Below, in pieces: positions 1-12,204 of a stretch of 50,081 bases of DNA. The DNA lies in contig NW_003134343.1 in NCBI RefSeq assembly GCF_000003605.2, positions 109,991-160,071 of the forward strand, read 5' to 3'. Made by a program: the position numbers and the translations under genes. Within the stretch, counting starts at the first letter, position 1, and each line of letters starts with the position of its first letter. Under the pieces are notes generated by a model. That model saw only the letters and a program-made list of their open reading frames with translations, made no database searches and was not told the origin of the DNA. Source of the DNA: Saccoglossus kowalevskii. Lineage: Eukaryota > Hemichordata > Enteropneusta > Harrimaniidae.

Positions 1-562
1 TAGCATTTTAAAACAAATATACTAAAAAAGAAATACTCAGCCATGCAAAAGAAGGATAGATATTACTTTTTCAGTATACACATCTCTGTTTATACAATCC
101 TTCACATATTCTACTCCCAACTATTCCTGCGTAAAATGGAATAGCCTCTTTCCATGTTGACATTCAGAGTAAAATCACGTGACAGGCTGTTACAATTGGC
201 TGTTACATACTCTTTCGCCGGTCTGGAAAATGTGTTTAATTAGCTCTTATTAAAGCGACAATGCATATTTCCCAGTGGGAGTGAACGTAGTTCGAATCTG
301 CCATTAAAAATAGGGGTCTTTTCAGCAAAAAACGAATAACCCTTGAGTGCACACAATACACTGAATTTCAGAACAAATCTTGCATTAGTTACAGCAGCAG
401 AATACCACAGAAATATCAGACGAAACATGAAAACACTATATATTGTATTTTGGCCTGAACCCTCTCTATTGCAATTCCTGGAATTACCCCCATATGTGCA
501 ACCATTTCTCACCTTGGTATCACCCAACTCTGAAATCAAATTCTTAATACCACGCTGAAGCG
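1..562. other. Non-coding, nothing recognised
   Basis: AT-rich sequence. Short open frames on both strands show no family motif and no convincing splice-bounded coding segment. It lies downstream of the opsin-like exons in their reading direction, so later exons of that gene could be expected here or beyond the window edge, but I found no TM4-TM7 motif. Confidence 0.4.
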
Positions 563-715
563 TTTGGTAATAATCTAAATCACAATACTACAGTCTAAAT
601 CAGAAGACTGAAATCTATATCAACATACTCCAATATCAATCAGAGTACTATAATCTAATTCAACATAATGCAATCTAAATCAGAATACTACAATATAAAG
701 CAATATACTCCAATA
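563..715. repeat. Degenerate minisatellite, period about 20 bp (left part)
   Basis: Variants of AATCTAAATCAGAATACTAC recur about every 20 bp. The same motif resumes at 1507-1550 after a retrotransposon relic, so the array looks split by the insertion. Confidence 0.7.
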
Positions 716-1504
716 ATAATAATAGTAATATATTTGGGGGACTGGCCGTTGAGGGCTGTGTATACTAACAGCAATAATTCATATACAATACGATCCTTCA
801 CTGGGAGCCAGTGAAGAGAAATGAAAGCAGGTGTAATATGGGCATATTTTCTTTTCTTCACAACAATTCTAGCTGCTACATTCTGTACCCTCTGCAATTT
901 AGATAATTGCACATTCGTCATACCATATAATAAACTATTGCAGTAATCAAGCCTTGATCCCACAAGAGTATGAACAATAATCTCGGTAGTTTTTATTGAA
1001 AGATATTTTCTGATCTGGGAAATCCTATACAGATGATAAAATTATGATTTTGTTACCTGACTAACATGACTTGCCATATTCAAATGTTTAAATTAAATTA
1101 AATTTCTTAATTTACTGAGGCATGCCAACAACTAAAATATCTGTTTTAGCTTATTGCAGTACATTCAATCTTTCAGTTCACTGACACAATTCTTAAGATT
1201 AGTCATAGCTATGTCACGATCATATACTGAGTTTGGTTGAAATGATATGTATAACTGGGTATCATCAGCATAGAGATGATATGATAGCCCATGATGTTCT
1301 ATAATACTACCAAGTGGGAAAGTGTACATGCTGGAAAAAGCGGCTCGAGCACCGACCCCTGATGAACACCATATTTTTATTAGAGATGTTAGACCCTTGA
1401 TCGAAATACACTGCTTAACTATGATCTTCCGTACTTCCCCGAGTATAAGCCCAGGGGCATGAACATGTATATTAGGAGATAGGGGATAGCCAAACCCCCA
1501 TTTA
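716..1504 (-). mobile_element. 5'-truncated non-LTR retrotransposon relic (reverse transcriptase end)
   Basis: On the minus strand, 1261-1272 encodes the reverse-transcriptase catalytic motif YADD, within LYADDTQLYI. Upstream of it (about 1340-1370) is a degraded G-x-x-Q-G-S motif. Positions 688-963 encode a C-terminal part with SRLDYCNSLLYG, KLQRVQNVAARIV and LHWLPVKDRI, hallmarks of CR1/L2/Jockey-type LINE ORF2. Frameshifts separate these blocks, so it is dead. The 3' end at about 716-730 reads as repeated ATT on the minus strand, the tail type of CR1/L2-like elements. Endonuclease and ORF1 are absent, which fits 5' truncation at insertion. The exact clade cannot be set from this fragment. 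Confidence 0.85.
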
Positions 1505-1506
1505 CT

Positions 1507-1550
1507 AAATCAGAATACTACAAGCTAATTCAACATATTACAATGGTTAT
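1507..1550. repeat. Degenerate minisatellite (right part)
   Basis: ACTAAATCAGAATACTAC followed by CTAATTCAACATATTACAA is the same unit as in 563-715. It abuts the truncated 5' side of the LINE relic. Confidence 0.6.
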
Positions 1551-1722
1551 CAGTTGGTTATCACACTGAAGTGTAGAATACTAAATTAGTGATATTAACA
1601 TACTTGTGTAAAGCGATACATAATATTGAATAGTTGGCTAAGACACGAGATTGTTTACTTTCAGTAGTTTTTAATTCATGTTATTTTACAAACACGTGTA
1701 ATGATGGTATATACATACTTAC

Positions 1723-2518
1723 CATGGTTATTTACAACAAGTAAACGTCGCACGATTGCCACGACAGCCAACGTTATCATACTGACACAGTTGAAGAACC
1801 AACCAGAAAATCCAGTCAAAGTACATCCAATTGAACCAAAACGCCACTTGAGAAGTAAAAAAGAATATTATCATAACATGTGTGTGGCTCATCAACAGCC
1901 TAATCATAGGTGCAATACAAGCCCCTTTGGTAAACAGTGTAGAAAAGTTTGAAAAGTGGGAGAGTATTATCAACATATCAACATTTAATTAGAAGTAACA
2001 ACTGTTATTTACCGATTACCACTATGAATCTAATTACGCTACAGACTCAGTAGCAAAACTACTCTTTGCTGCAATCTCAAGATGCAATTTTGGGAAGTAC
2101 TTTATTTTTAATAGACGTCTTATGTTATGATTCCAAAATTCAACAAAATAGTGAACCAAATGAGGTACTTAACATCTGCATATTCAATTAATCATGTTTC
2201 CAATGTGAGATGAAAGACATCCTACATAGTAAAAATGTGACAAATTCGATAATTGCTACAGATTATTTATTGACTGAATGACTTACTGAATGGCTGACTG
2301 ACCGTTGAAATAATGAGTTTTAACGAGGAATTAATGATCAACTGTTTCACTTACCTTAGTACTAAAAGATGAAATTGCCGCTAACATATAACTAGTAGTA
2401 ACGGCGCCAATATCAGCAATGGCGATGTTAGCTAATAAATAGTCTGGTATCTTTAGCTGTTTTCTCTGTTTAAATTTCGAAGCTAAATAAATTACATTGC
2501 CGAACAGTGACAGTAGGC
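1723..2518 (-). CDS. Opsin-like rhodopsin-family GPCR, partial (TM1-TM3, two exons)
   Basis: Two minus-strand exons join cleanly: 2518-2355 (acceptor TTTGTTTAG, donor AAG/GTAAGT, ending in phase 0) and 1846-1723 (acceptor ACTTCTCAAG, donor ATG/GTAAGT, phase 1). Exon one gives the end of TM1 with the conserved G-N pair (LLSLFGNVIYL), a basic first loop and TM2 LLANIAIADIG with the conserved Asp. Exon two gives WRFGSIGC with the TM3 disulfide cysteine, then SMITLAVVAI. This layout, especially W-x-FG-x-x-GC and S-M-I-T-L, most resembles opsins of the neuropsin/peropsin type. The position of the usual D/E-R-Y motif reads V-R-R. The N-terminal exon and TM4-TM7 (including the retinal lysine) were not found, so opsin identity is an inference and the gene may be partial or broken. 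A LINE relic lies just downstream. Confidence 0.65.
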
Positions 2519-2576
2519 CTAAACAAAAACATTCAATAGATTTATTAGAATTGGATTCCAAACACGAACGATACAT

Positions 2577-3379
2577 TAATAATCAACACTCATACGCTGT
2601 TTAAATGCTTTCACGAAGCCGCGTGGACAGAATTGAGGGGGTGTGGCTACTGAAATTTAGGGTGTCAATTAGCGTTCTGTAAGTAAATGCGTATAAACTG
2701 ATAACAACGCGTAGATTATTTAGCGTTACTGTGCAAAACAGCGATTGACAAGAGTTTGTCACAACAGGAGGAGTGTTCGAAGCCTTACAACGCAACAAAT
2801 TGTTGCTAGTTCGCTGTTAACAACTTATCGGGGATAACAGGTGTTCGATATGAGTAAGCATAACTTGCTGACCAGTCACACCCATCATGATTGGTCTTAT
2901 GTTACGTCACGTAAATAGGCATCTAATCTATGATCTATATAGTCATAATTAGGAATGTTGTCTTGTATAATTTGCTTGACAGATATTTGGTAATTATCTT
3001 AAATTAATGTCTAGGAAATAAACTTTTCTGTTTGACCTTCCTTAACTAGCTTTTCAGTTAGAGCTGTTACTTTTAAAAGATACGAGAAATTGATAATTCC
3101 AAAATTGAAATTATCCCGCCTATCTTGCAACTTACAGTGTAAACCATAAAGTTTATTTTGTAGGAACAGACCAAGGTAAGAAACTGAATTCATGCTCTCT
3201 TGTGTGTCCTTGGTGGTAAGTTATTCAGGATAAATTAAGTGAAGATAACTAGGAAATCTTTGCTATTTAAACAGTGAAATATGCTGGTTCATTGGGCAGA
3301 CGTATTGCCTTTATGCTTATTAGAGACTATATTTGACGGCCCTGATATTTATGTTTACCGAATGGCTTATTCTATAGTT
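2577..3379. other. Non-coding, no gene recognised
   Basis: Upstream of the opsin-like exons on their strand. The first exon (N-terminus and start of TM1) may lie here but no segment could be assigned. Short open frames show no motif. Confidence 0.35.
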
Positions 3380-5320
3380 CACTTGAAGGGCATGAGATCA
3401 TAAAAATTTACATCAGTGTTATTGCGTTACAACATAAAACTTCATCGCCAGCGCCATTTAATAAGTGTTATTGCGACTCTGGTGGTGCTCGCGTTGGTCA
3501 GTGAGTAACTCATTTGGATAGAAAAAACAATGGACAATGACCCATTGAAAGAGCACCTGATTTATGTAAGTAATTAATATTACAGAGAACTACATGTTGC
3601 ATTCAAGCACAAATTCCCTATTTAGCGCAATCGCTCGTTGATCTGGAGTCGTTGGTACAAAAAGTGTGTTTTTTCAAAATTAGATAAAATGTTTAATACA
3701 GGTTAAAATTTCACAATAAAATTAAAAATTAGTTCAAATGCATTAAATAATCCGTTTTTTGTGATTACAGGGCACACCAGGATTGAATAACAATCGGCTC
3801 CACTCTCGCTGCACTACCTTGGCGAATGGAGCTGCTTTATTGTAATAACAAATACCGTTGAGGGCAGTATAACAAACATGAATAGCAACCACTATACGCG
3901 AGACTTTAACGAATCTAATTGGTCAATATAACTGAACAATCACGGGCTAGGCACATATGTGGAGCACGAAATTTGCTCGAGTTATATTGTATAACATTTT
4001 ATATTGTAACATTTTATCCCATTCCCAAAACGCAATCATTTAGTCAACGTATTGTCTCATAAATACGGAGATAATAATAAACTGACTTTATTGTATAGAG
4101 CACGTCACGTGACTCTAGTTAAATAGTGGCGGATCACGTGGAACAAGATCGTTCTACAAACAACAGTACTTTCCTAGTAAACGAGTATTATGGAGAACAA
4201 AGAAACTAGATGACGGGTGCTGTTCGGAACAAGGAAAACATTGTTTCCTAGTAAATCCTGCACAAAAACTGTTGAGACAAATAGAGAAGAGCCAAAAAAT
4301 AAGTAGTACTCCGATTAGTGAACTAATAAATTCCTAAAGCATGTATATGGTAAGAAATTATAGTACATTTCTAGTAAATCTGACAAAAGATACCGAACGA
4401 AAAAAGTCCGTTACCAAAAGTAAGAATCATGTTTAAGACAATAGGCATGAGACAAAGATATTACTGTAAATACGTTAACCGAGAGGGTGTTTTGGCACAG
4501 GGCACAAGGTTGGCCGCCGCGCTATATCGCATAGACATACTTGCAACCATGCATTTAGGTGTGAAACTGTTGGGCAGAGATAATACATGCAACGATGGCT
4601 CGTACATCCACTTCCTGCATTTCTTTTGGTATTTGCATCTATATTTAAGGGTTTTATATTTAATGCGACGTATTCTCAACAAATGTCTCCTACGGTGTTA
4701 GTTTCAGCCCAGTGCAAGCAATGAACTTGAATACAAATTTTGAAAAACATAGTTTATTGCATTCGTATGGCATCCAAACTAATTGTACATATACAGTGTA
4801 CTCTGGCGGCAATGCGTACATTGAATACAACACAAGTCAAAACAGAACAGAAAAATTATATACTTACATATTGACGTCAAGTAAGTGCCTATAGCCATGT
4901 TAGTAACAAAGCTCATAGAAGATGAGGGGTACAACATCTCTGGCTCTGTTGTTGACATCATGTAAATGTATACCAGTAGTCAGAAACTGTTCGTGTACGT
5001 CTCGGTGCGCCTTTTTATATACAATCGTGGTTTTAGGGATGTTCCATTTCATTTCGGGGAAGTTTATATGCACCAGCACACTCATTTTGATTGACATTGC
5101 TAATCTATGCAAGGATCGTTTTCATTTCTATGTATTCTTCAATAATCTTGAATTTACAAGGTATAATGTTTCAGCTTACTGCCTCCATATATTTGTGGAG
5201 AGTGAAATGTACAGATACTAAATACGTGGATGATGCCCATACTATATGCTATATTCATATCATATATGAGCTAGATATGCGAAACGTGACAATGGTACTG
5301 TTACACTATTATTCTTCAAG
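3380..5320. repeat. Ancient tandem duplication, first copy (blocks A-C-B)
   Basis: Three blocks recur in the same order in 5533-8034. Block A (3380-3662) contains GCCATTTAATAAG, GGTGGTGCTCG, CCATTGAAAG, TATTACAGAGAACTAC and CGTTGGTACAAA. Block C (3671-3695) is TTTTCAAAATTAGATAAAAT. Block B (5071-5320) contains ATTTTGATTGACATTGC, TTTGTGGAGAGTGAAAT and GAGCTAGATATGCGAAAC. Copies differ by many substitutions and indels. Between the blocks no coding potential was recognised. Confidence 0.75.
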
Positions 5321-5532
5321 TTATATGAGTCTATATTGAACCAGAGTTCTAGTTTTGAAATTGCGAAATAATTTAATTATTTATTTCTATAATTAGTTAT
5401 TTATTTAAATGAACCACTTTCATAGTAACGTCCTTCGAATACCCGAAATCATGGCCGTCATTATGGAACCTAGTGCAACGGCGGCCCTAGTTTTAATATT
5501 TACTGAATGATTGTACTTAATATGTTTTTGGT

Positions 5533-8034
5533 TCACTTAAAGGACAAGATATTATAAGCATTTAATCAGTGTTATTATGTGAGAACATATAACTTCACCG
5601 CCAGCACCATTTAATAGATGTTGTCTATTACGATTATGGTGGTGCTCGATCATACTTTTGGAGTCTCGGTCGCGAGTAAGCACATTTCAGCCTAGCCTAT
5701 TTAGGCTTCTATATTTGTACATACTGCATTTAAACTATTTGTTAATGTGTTGCGTAATTACTAATAGTTAAAGGAAGCTAACAACCTAGGAAACGTCCGA
5801 GGCCCGTAGCGTTTACTAGAATTGAGACTCTAAACAGACAATTAACTGCCGTTCTTGTCCGGGTTGCCGCACTTTAATATTGGGAAATTGGCAAATTGTA
5901 GTTGTACGTGTATTACGTAACTCCTTATAATAGAAAAATGAACAATACCCCATTGAAAGCGCACCGGATTTAGTAAGCGTGATATTACAGAGAACTACGT
6001 GTTTCATTATAGCATTGATTCCCTACTTAGCGTAATCTCTCGTTGATCAGGAAATCGTTGGTACAAATCCAGGGTCCACAGCTTAACAAAAGGGGCAAAT
6101 TTTTAGCTTTAGTCAGAGTCATCTATACGTATACCACAGTGACACTGACTTTGTCGTCATATGCGGCGCTTTTACAAACAAGTTTATTACATTGACCAAA
6201 ATTTAGTACACTTGTTAAAGTAGTCTTTCTCCACTTGAAAACCATTACCGATTATCGCTCGATAAGACCAAGGTTACTAACCGCCCATAGTCTTACATGG
6301 CGAAACAGGAGTTATTATTATTCATCACCAAACACGGATAATGACAAATTGAGTACAAAGACAAGCGCGTAGGAGTCAAAAATAGGGGAATTCCCATTTC
6401 TTACTTGTTACATTCTATTATGTTGTTATGAGCCCAATAAAAGTGTTTAGATTTACAACCACGTAGTCGTGGAAAAGTATACAACAAAAATAGAAAGCAC
6501 TTGGTCTGACGTAGCGAAGAGTGGTGTATACAGAGCGTAATTTTTTAAAGAGTGAATTTTTTTTTTCAAAATTAGATAAAATGTTCAATGGTGATTTATT
6601 TTCATGTCGTACACAAACATGAATATATCCGCAATACAATTTCGATTTAATTTACACGTTCAGAGCAATTGTCAGTGTGATTTCCACGTACAAGCTATGG
6701 GAAAGCATGATTCGAACAGTCACGTGCTTATGTACATGCAAGGTGTTAGTCTCGAGTTTGTTCAATCTCTGGATATGTTTATATAATTACGGAGTTGATG
6801 GTATATGTACGTGGGATCATGAGGCTGTGAGCTGTTTGTCCAGTCACCGAAGTGGTCCGGCCCGAGCGAGTGCGGATGGCATGAGCTGAGCTGAGCTGTG
6901 CACGAAAGGGGATGGACTGTGCGTAAACATTCCAATAACTTGCTCGATCCTTATTTTTAAAGCGGAAACCCCATTGTCGATGACAAGACGAACCATTCTG
7001 TCGGTACTATCCTAGTTTATTGGCGGTTGTTACGGGCCTGGCTGGTTATGATAATAGCGGGGTTCGTTCGAGGGGCTCGTCAACAAATAATTCCCCGACA
7101 GTATGCTTCGAATATGCGAATGTTTTTTTTGAATTTATATATGACATTCTCGACAATTTTAAAAAGTACAAATGTGTCTCGAAAAAAATAAATCGAAAGT
7201 TCCCGTTCCAAAATGTTATGTTTCCTGAACTATATCCCCCAGTGAAATGATTGTTGACTGGAAACATTGCGTAATGCGTGTCCGTGTTCTGTAACGTATG
7301 AGTCGCACATATATTCGTACCACCTAGCTGTATCATGACATTTTTCTTATTTTAATTTGTTGGAGCCTCTTTATCGCGTTGCACAACGTTATTATTGCCT
7401 AGCCGACAAGACACGTTATGGCAAACGTTGTACTTTGCGATACTATACATTGTCTATTTCATTCAAATAAACCACAGTAATCGTTGCAAGCGCGGAACTA
7501 AATAAGGAGCTCTATGATGCAAGTAAGACAACTGCTTTAAAAAGATTGCAGGGCCCCGTGAGAGTTGGAATTCAAATCGGATTATAGCGTAATGCATTAT
7601 GTCAGCTTACGGAATTAACGCCTTCGGTTGAAATGATAACAAATGATACCAGCTCTGTACCAAGTTAACAACTGGGCTGACCATGCAAATTACATTTCCC
7701 ATGACGCACTGATGCAATCCCTGGGATTGCGGAGCCGTGCTTTAACCGACTTGTCCGCGGTATGTATATTGCCACACTATATCGGGTAGACTCGCAACCA
7801 CATTCACCAGTACACACATTTTGATTGACATTGCCAATCTATGCAAGTATCGTTTTTGTTTCCATGGATTTTCCCACAATCTCGAATTTTCAATGTTTCA
7901 CCTTACTGCCTCCACATATTTGTGGAGAGTGAAATATACTAAATGCGTGGATGATGGCCATAATCTATCTATATTCATATCGTGTATGAGCTAGATATGC
8001 GAAACTAGTAAAGTCTACTGTATTATTCTTCAAG
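5533..8034. repeat. Ancient tandem duplication, second copy (blocks A-C-B)
   Basis: Block A is split: 5533-5650 and 5930-6067 are separated by about 280 bp against about 30 bp in the first copy, so one copy gained or lost sequence. Block C is at 6563-6587 and block B at 7805-8034. The conserved order argues for duplication of one segment of about 2 kb rather than scattered small repeats. No gene is visible in it. Confidence 0.75.
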
Positions 8035-11000
8035 TGGCTGACCCTTTCAGGATGTGCATTTGAGATGTCTATTTATTTGTTATCGCCATTCCCCTACCTT
8101 TTAACTGCTGCTCGTTTACAATAGCAATCGGCAACATTATTACTGGTTTAGTAAAATTTTGAATTAAACGTATTATCACCAAAACAAATGTCAGTGTAAA
8201 CACACATTTTGCATGTAAGCGATATTTGATGAAATTGAACACCTGAACTAGACAGATAAGACACGTGTCCTTATATTTTTCATATTTTTAATCACTATGC
8301 TTAAAATCTCTATCATGAATTTTTTTTATAAATATGTATTCAATGCACATCTAAAATGTGCTTGCGCATGTCAATTGCACACGTGTATATTTCATTTCAA
8401 GTAAATCATAAAAAATATGTGATTATTTAAGTTGCAAATTCATTCATTAGTGTGGCCGTATGTATCATAGTAAAACGTAGCAATACTTGAAAATCACCAT
8501 ATAGAACATGTTTACAAATATATATATATATGTAACTATAATGAAACAAAAACTATGACAGGGTCACAGGTCAAATATGTATTGAGCAATTAGTGTGTTC
8601 TGTGCCAGTCAATTGTTTGTGTGCGCAGATACAAAAGAAGATGAATGGAGCTCCTAGAATAGGTAATTGCAGACTTGTTATTTCATAGCTCCTGGTACAG
8701 GAGGCGATAGATTATTGTCTTAGCTATTGTCACATAACACGTTCTTTTTAATTGGTCATAAGAAATAATGACGTATAACCTCTTGAAGTTACAATCCTAA
8801 CGAAGTCAATTTACTAAAAATAATGACGTCAATTCATAAATATCCCTATAATCTTTAATGATCTAGTACCTAATTTGAAGTAACTAGTCTCACTGGTAAG
8901 ACAACTTTTTTAAGCTTACAAATACAATCCTTCAAATGAATACATTTTTTTTCAGAATTTTGCGGTGTTTCATATCAAATGTTTACTTTTCATTCATTGG
9001 TGGTAAATATATACATTCAAAGTGACCGTGTTTGTCACTATTGACTAACATGTTAGTACGTCCATGGCTAATCTGAAATGCAACTGCTTCCCACAGAACT
9101 GTCGTAAAACGCTGTGGACTGATACTCTGGGAACTATATGCTGACTAATCCAAACGTGCAAGCTAAACTAAGATCTTTACTAGGGGTAACTCCACCTCTG
9201 AACATACCCTATAGGTTAATCAGTTCATTATCTGATAATGACGGTGTACTTTTCGACAGGTTTTAATGATTCTAAGATTTCCCGATCCGTATATGGAGTG
9301 AAAAACAGCTCTACCCATTGTTTCTGAGAAATTGCCTGGTATGTGCTTATATCTTCTGTAATCTTGATAACTGTAAGATCAATAGCTCAAAATTAAAAAC
9401 TAAATGAACCGCAACCAATACACTATTATCACATGCCTAATTAGTTAAATTATTAATTTGTCGACTAATTAATATTAATCACCTCAATTCCTATTATACT
9501 AATTAGTTTCTGTCCTAATCAGCACTAAATAGCCATGTACTCGCTTGTTATAAGTGATTTCATCTTTAAATCGTAGTTCTCGTTTTCAGCTAGTTTGTGA
9601 GAAGAGAACTGTGTTTTCGGGAAAGTGAACCGGAATCGACGTTTCCAGCTGTATTTCAAGATTTCCTATGCAGCGGGAGTGGGTCAATCACGACCTTAAC
9701 TTTTGATGACAACAGTTCTCATTCATCACAAGAACAGCTGACTGGTGGCGTGTTTAACCATAGACCTGGAATTTTAAGGTCTATGCTGTAACTATGCTGA
9801 AATAGGGTAAACTAATTCTACCTCTCAATTTTTCTACATTCAAACTGTCTGCTGAATAACACTTGTACTGTGAGTTGGCATCTGTAGTCAATTTGTGTTC
9901 CACTGTACAGAGAACTATTTTTGAATTACAACGATTGATTATGACGATTGTTCAGAGTTTCTACGAATGAACTTTTGATCGAACTCCTCGGCCGAAACTT
10001 CCGTCCACCATTGCACAGAGCCCAGCTTTCCAATGATCTATGGGGCTTTGTGAACGGCGTGTTGCATAAACAAGTCAGTATAAATGGGTATTTATGGATA
10101 CTACAAATACGCTTTTAAACAATAGGGATTATTTGCTTGAAAGTCACGCAGTACTAAACAGCTTCAGCCACGCTCCGGTAAAAACGCGTTTTCTCGAACT
10201 TACATGTCATGCCAAAGTAAATGTATGTGACTATGAATACCACAGCAGTGTATTTATGGCAATAAATAGTGTACAAGTTCAGATTTTGTCGGATAAACGT
10301 CAAAAACACGAACTGGAAAAGGGGACGCGCTACTAAGCTTGAATAGTTAACTGCTGCCAGTCAATGACACGTGATGTTGGGCCGCTCCACCAGGCCGAGT
10401 CTAATCTCCAAAAACATTTTAATACACAGTTCCAAATGCTTTAATCATTATAAACATTTTACTTGTGAAGCTTAATATTAAGATTTTCTTTGCATATAAG
10501 TACTTTTTCACTCAACTGCTGTATTTAACATTTTTATTCGTGAAGCTTAAATTTAAGCATTATTTCATTTTGGTAATGTTTACTTTGTTTACCCTATTGA
10601 GTATGCGTAAATTTAAGCTTCTATTCGAAATTATATTCTTATGTTCGTAAAAGGTCAAATACTATTGTTCTTTAATAATAAATAAACATGTATTTATAAA
10701 TACTAACTCATTTTTTGAATAAAACTAATTTTTTTAATAAGAAAATGATGATTAGAAATGGACCTTGTTAAAGAATATTCGGAAAAACAATTATTGTAAA
10801 ACAAACATTGTAAGTTATTTCTATGTTTAGTATCCATGTCTCTGCTCGAGAGAATAGAGGTAATTAAAATGTATGCTCATTTAAAATATCAGCTTTCTAA
10901 TGAATATTAAATGACTGCAATCGCTTAGTTGCGTGAGTATATCAAATTTTCAAACGCAAAAGAACAATGTCATCACCAATACCGCTATTTGACCATTAGA

Positions 11001-12204
11001 ATAAGTTCGACAATTTCTGGAAGAAGTACAAAAAATGAGAAATATGCCGTAAAAATGCCGTAGCTCATCCAAATTGACCGATTTGAACAGAAACGACTAC
11101 GATCGATCAAAGCTCGCAGATTTCATTATCCGGCTAGATCTGTAAGTATGCGCCTGTGTGTATGACACTAGAATGACATTACGAAAACACACGAAGCAGG
11201 TAAATGCGAATGCGTTCGGATATCTTCGGGTTAACCACAANNNNNNNNNNNNNNNNNNNNNNNNNNNNNNNNNNNNNNNNNNNNNNNNNNAAAAGTTATA
11301 TAACATTTTATTATTTAATAATTTATTAAAATACATGAGTTTGTCCTACTCCCTGTGGGTTAACATGTGTCAATAAACTACCAGCACGGTCTGCCGAGGC
11401 ACACATCCTACGGGTCTAATTCCCAATTCACACCAACAACAACAGGCGTTGCTAGTCTGTTTTATCATGGTTACTAACCGTGGTTCTATGGTCTGAGGCG
11501 ACATAGATTGTGCAATATCAAGTTCTATGCTTGACTTTGGCAGTGGTTTAATGCCACTATATTATTCCAACATCATTTAAATTAGTGTGATTCTGAAACA
11601 TGAAAATATAAGTCATCTAAAACTATGAACAAATGTGATACAGCGCCCGAATGTTATTTGAAAACGTGGTAAAATAACAAAAAATGGGCCCTGGAACTAG
11701 TATACAACGATTATAGATTCACCGAGCGGTGGAGCAAATTCGCTCTCGTATTTTGGCATTGTGAATTCTTATTTGAGTAGTTGTTTGTTAGCGGCAACGT
11801 TGATACATGTAAAATTGCCTTATAAATGACAATATTTCAAAGAAATACTGACGTGTCACACGCACGATGTCATTTTGAGGGTCAACACAACCTCCGGATT
11901 CACAACGAACAATTTGTTGGAATCGCGTGCGTAATTCTGTAAAAATGTGTTTCATGCTGCAAGAATAAATCTGGACAACTAACCGAGCCAAATAAAACCG
12001 AATAGACTTGACAATAATGCTATATGTGACGGTCAGAGTATTATTAAGTAAAGGCACTGGCTGGAAAATGATAACACAGCCTAACTCTCATAAACTAGAT
12101 ATAAAGATATATATATTTTTATATATATAAGAAGTCTCACGATATAACATTTTTAAAGCAATGGCTAGTCGTTCGAATTCGTTGCGTGTCTTGGTGTCGC
12201 CGTA
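8035..12204. other. Intergenic region without a recognised gene
   Basis: AT-rich. 9436-9510 holds a cluster of TAATTA/ATTAAT motifs. A possible terminal exon at 9591-9791 is described in the findings. 11241-11290 is a 50-N gap. No domain, tRNA or rRNA signature was seen. The 3' flank of the five-SRCR gene is at its right end. Confidence 0.4.
11241..11290. other. Assembly gap (50 N)
   Basis: Run of 50 N; the round size suggests a placeholder of unknown true length. Confidence 0.99.
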
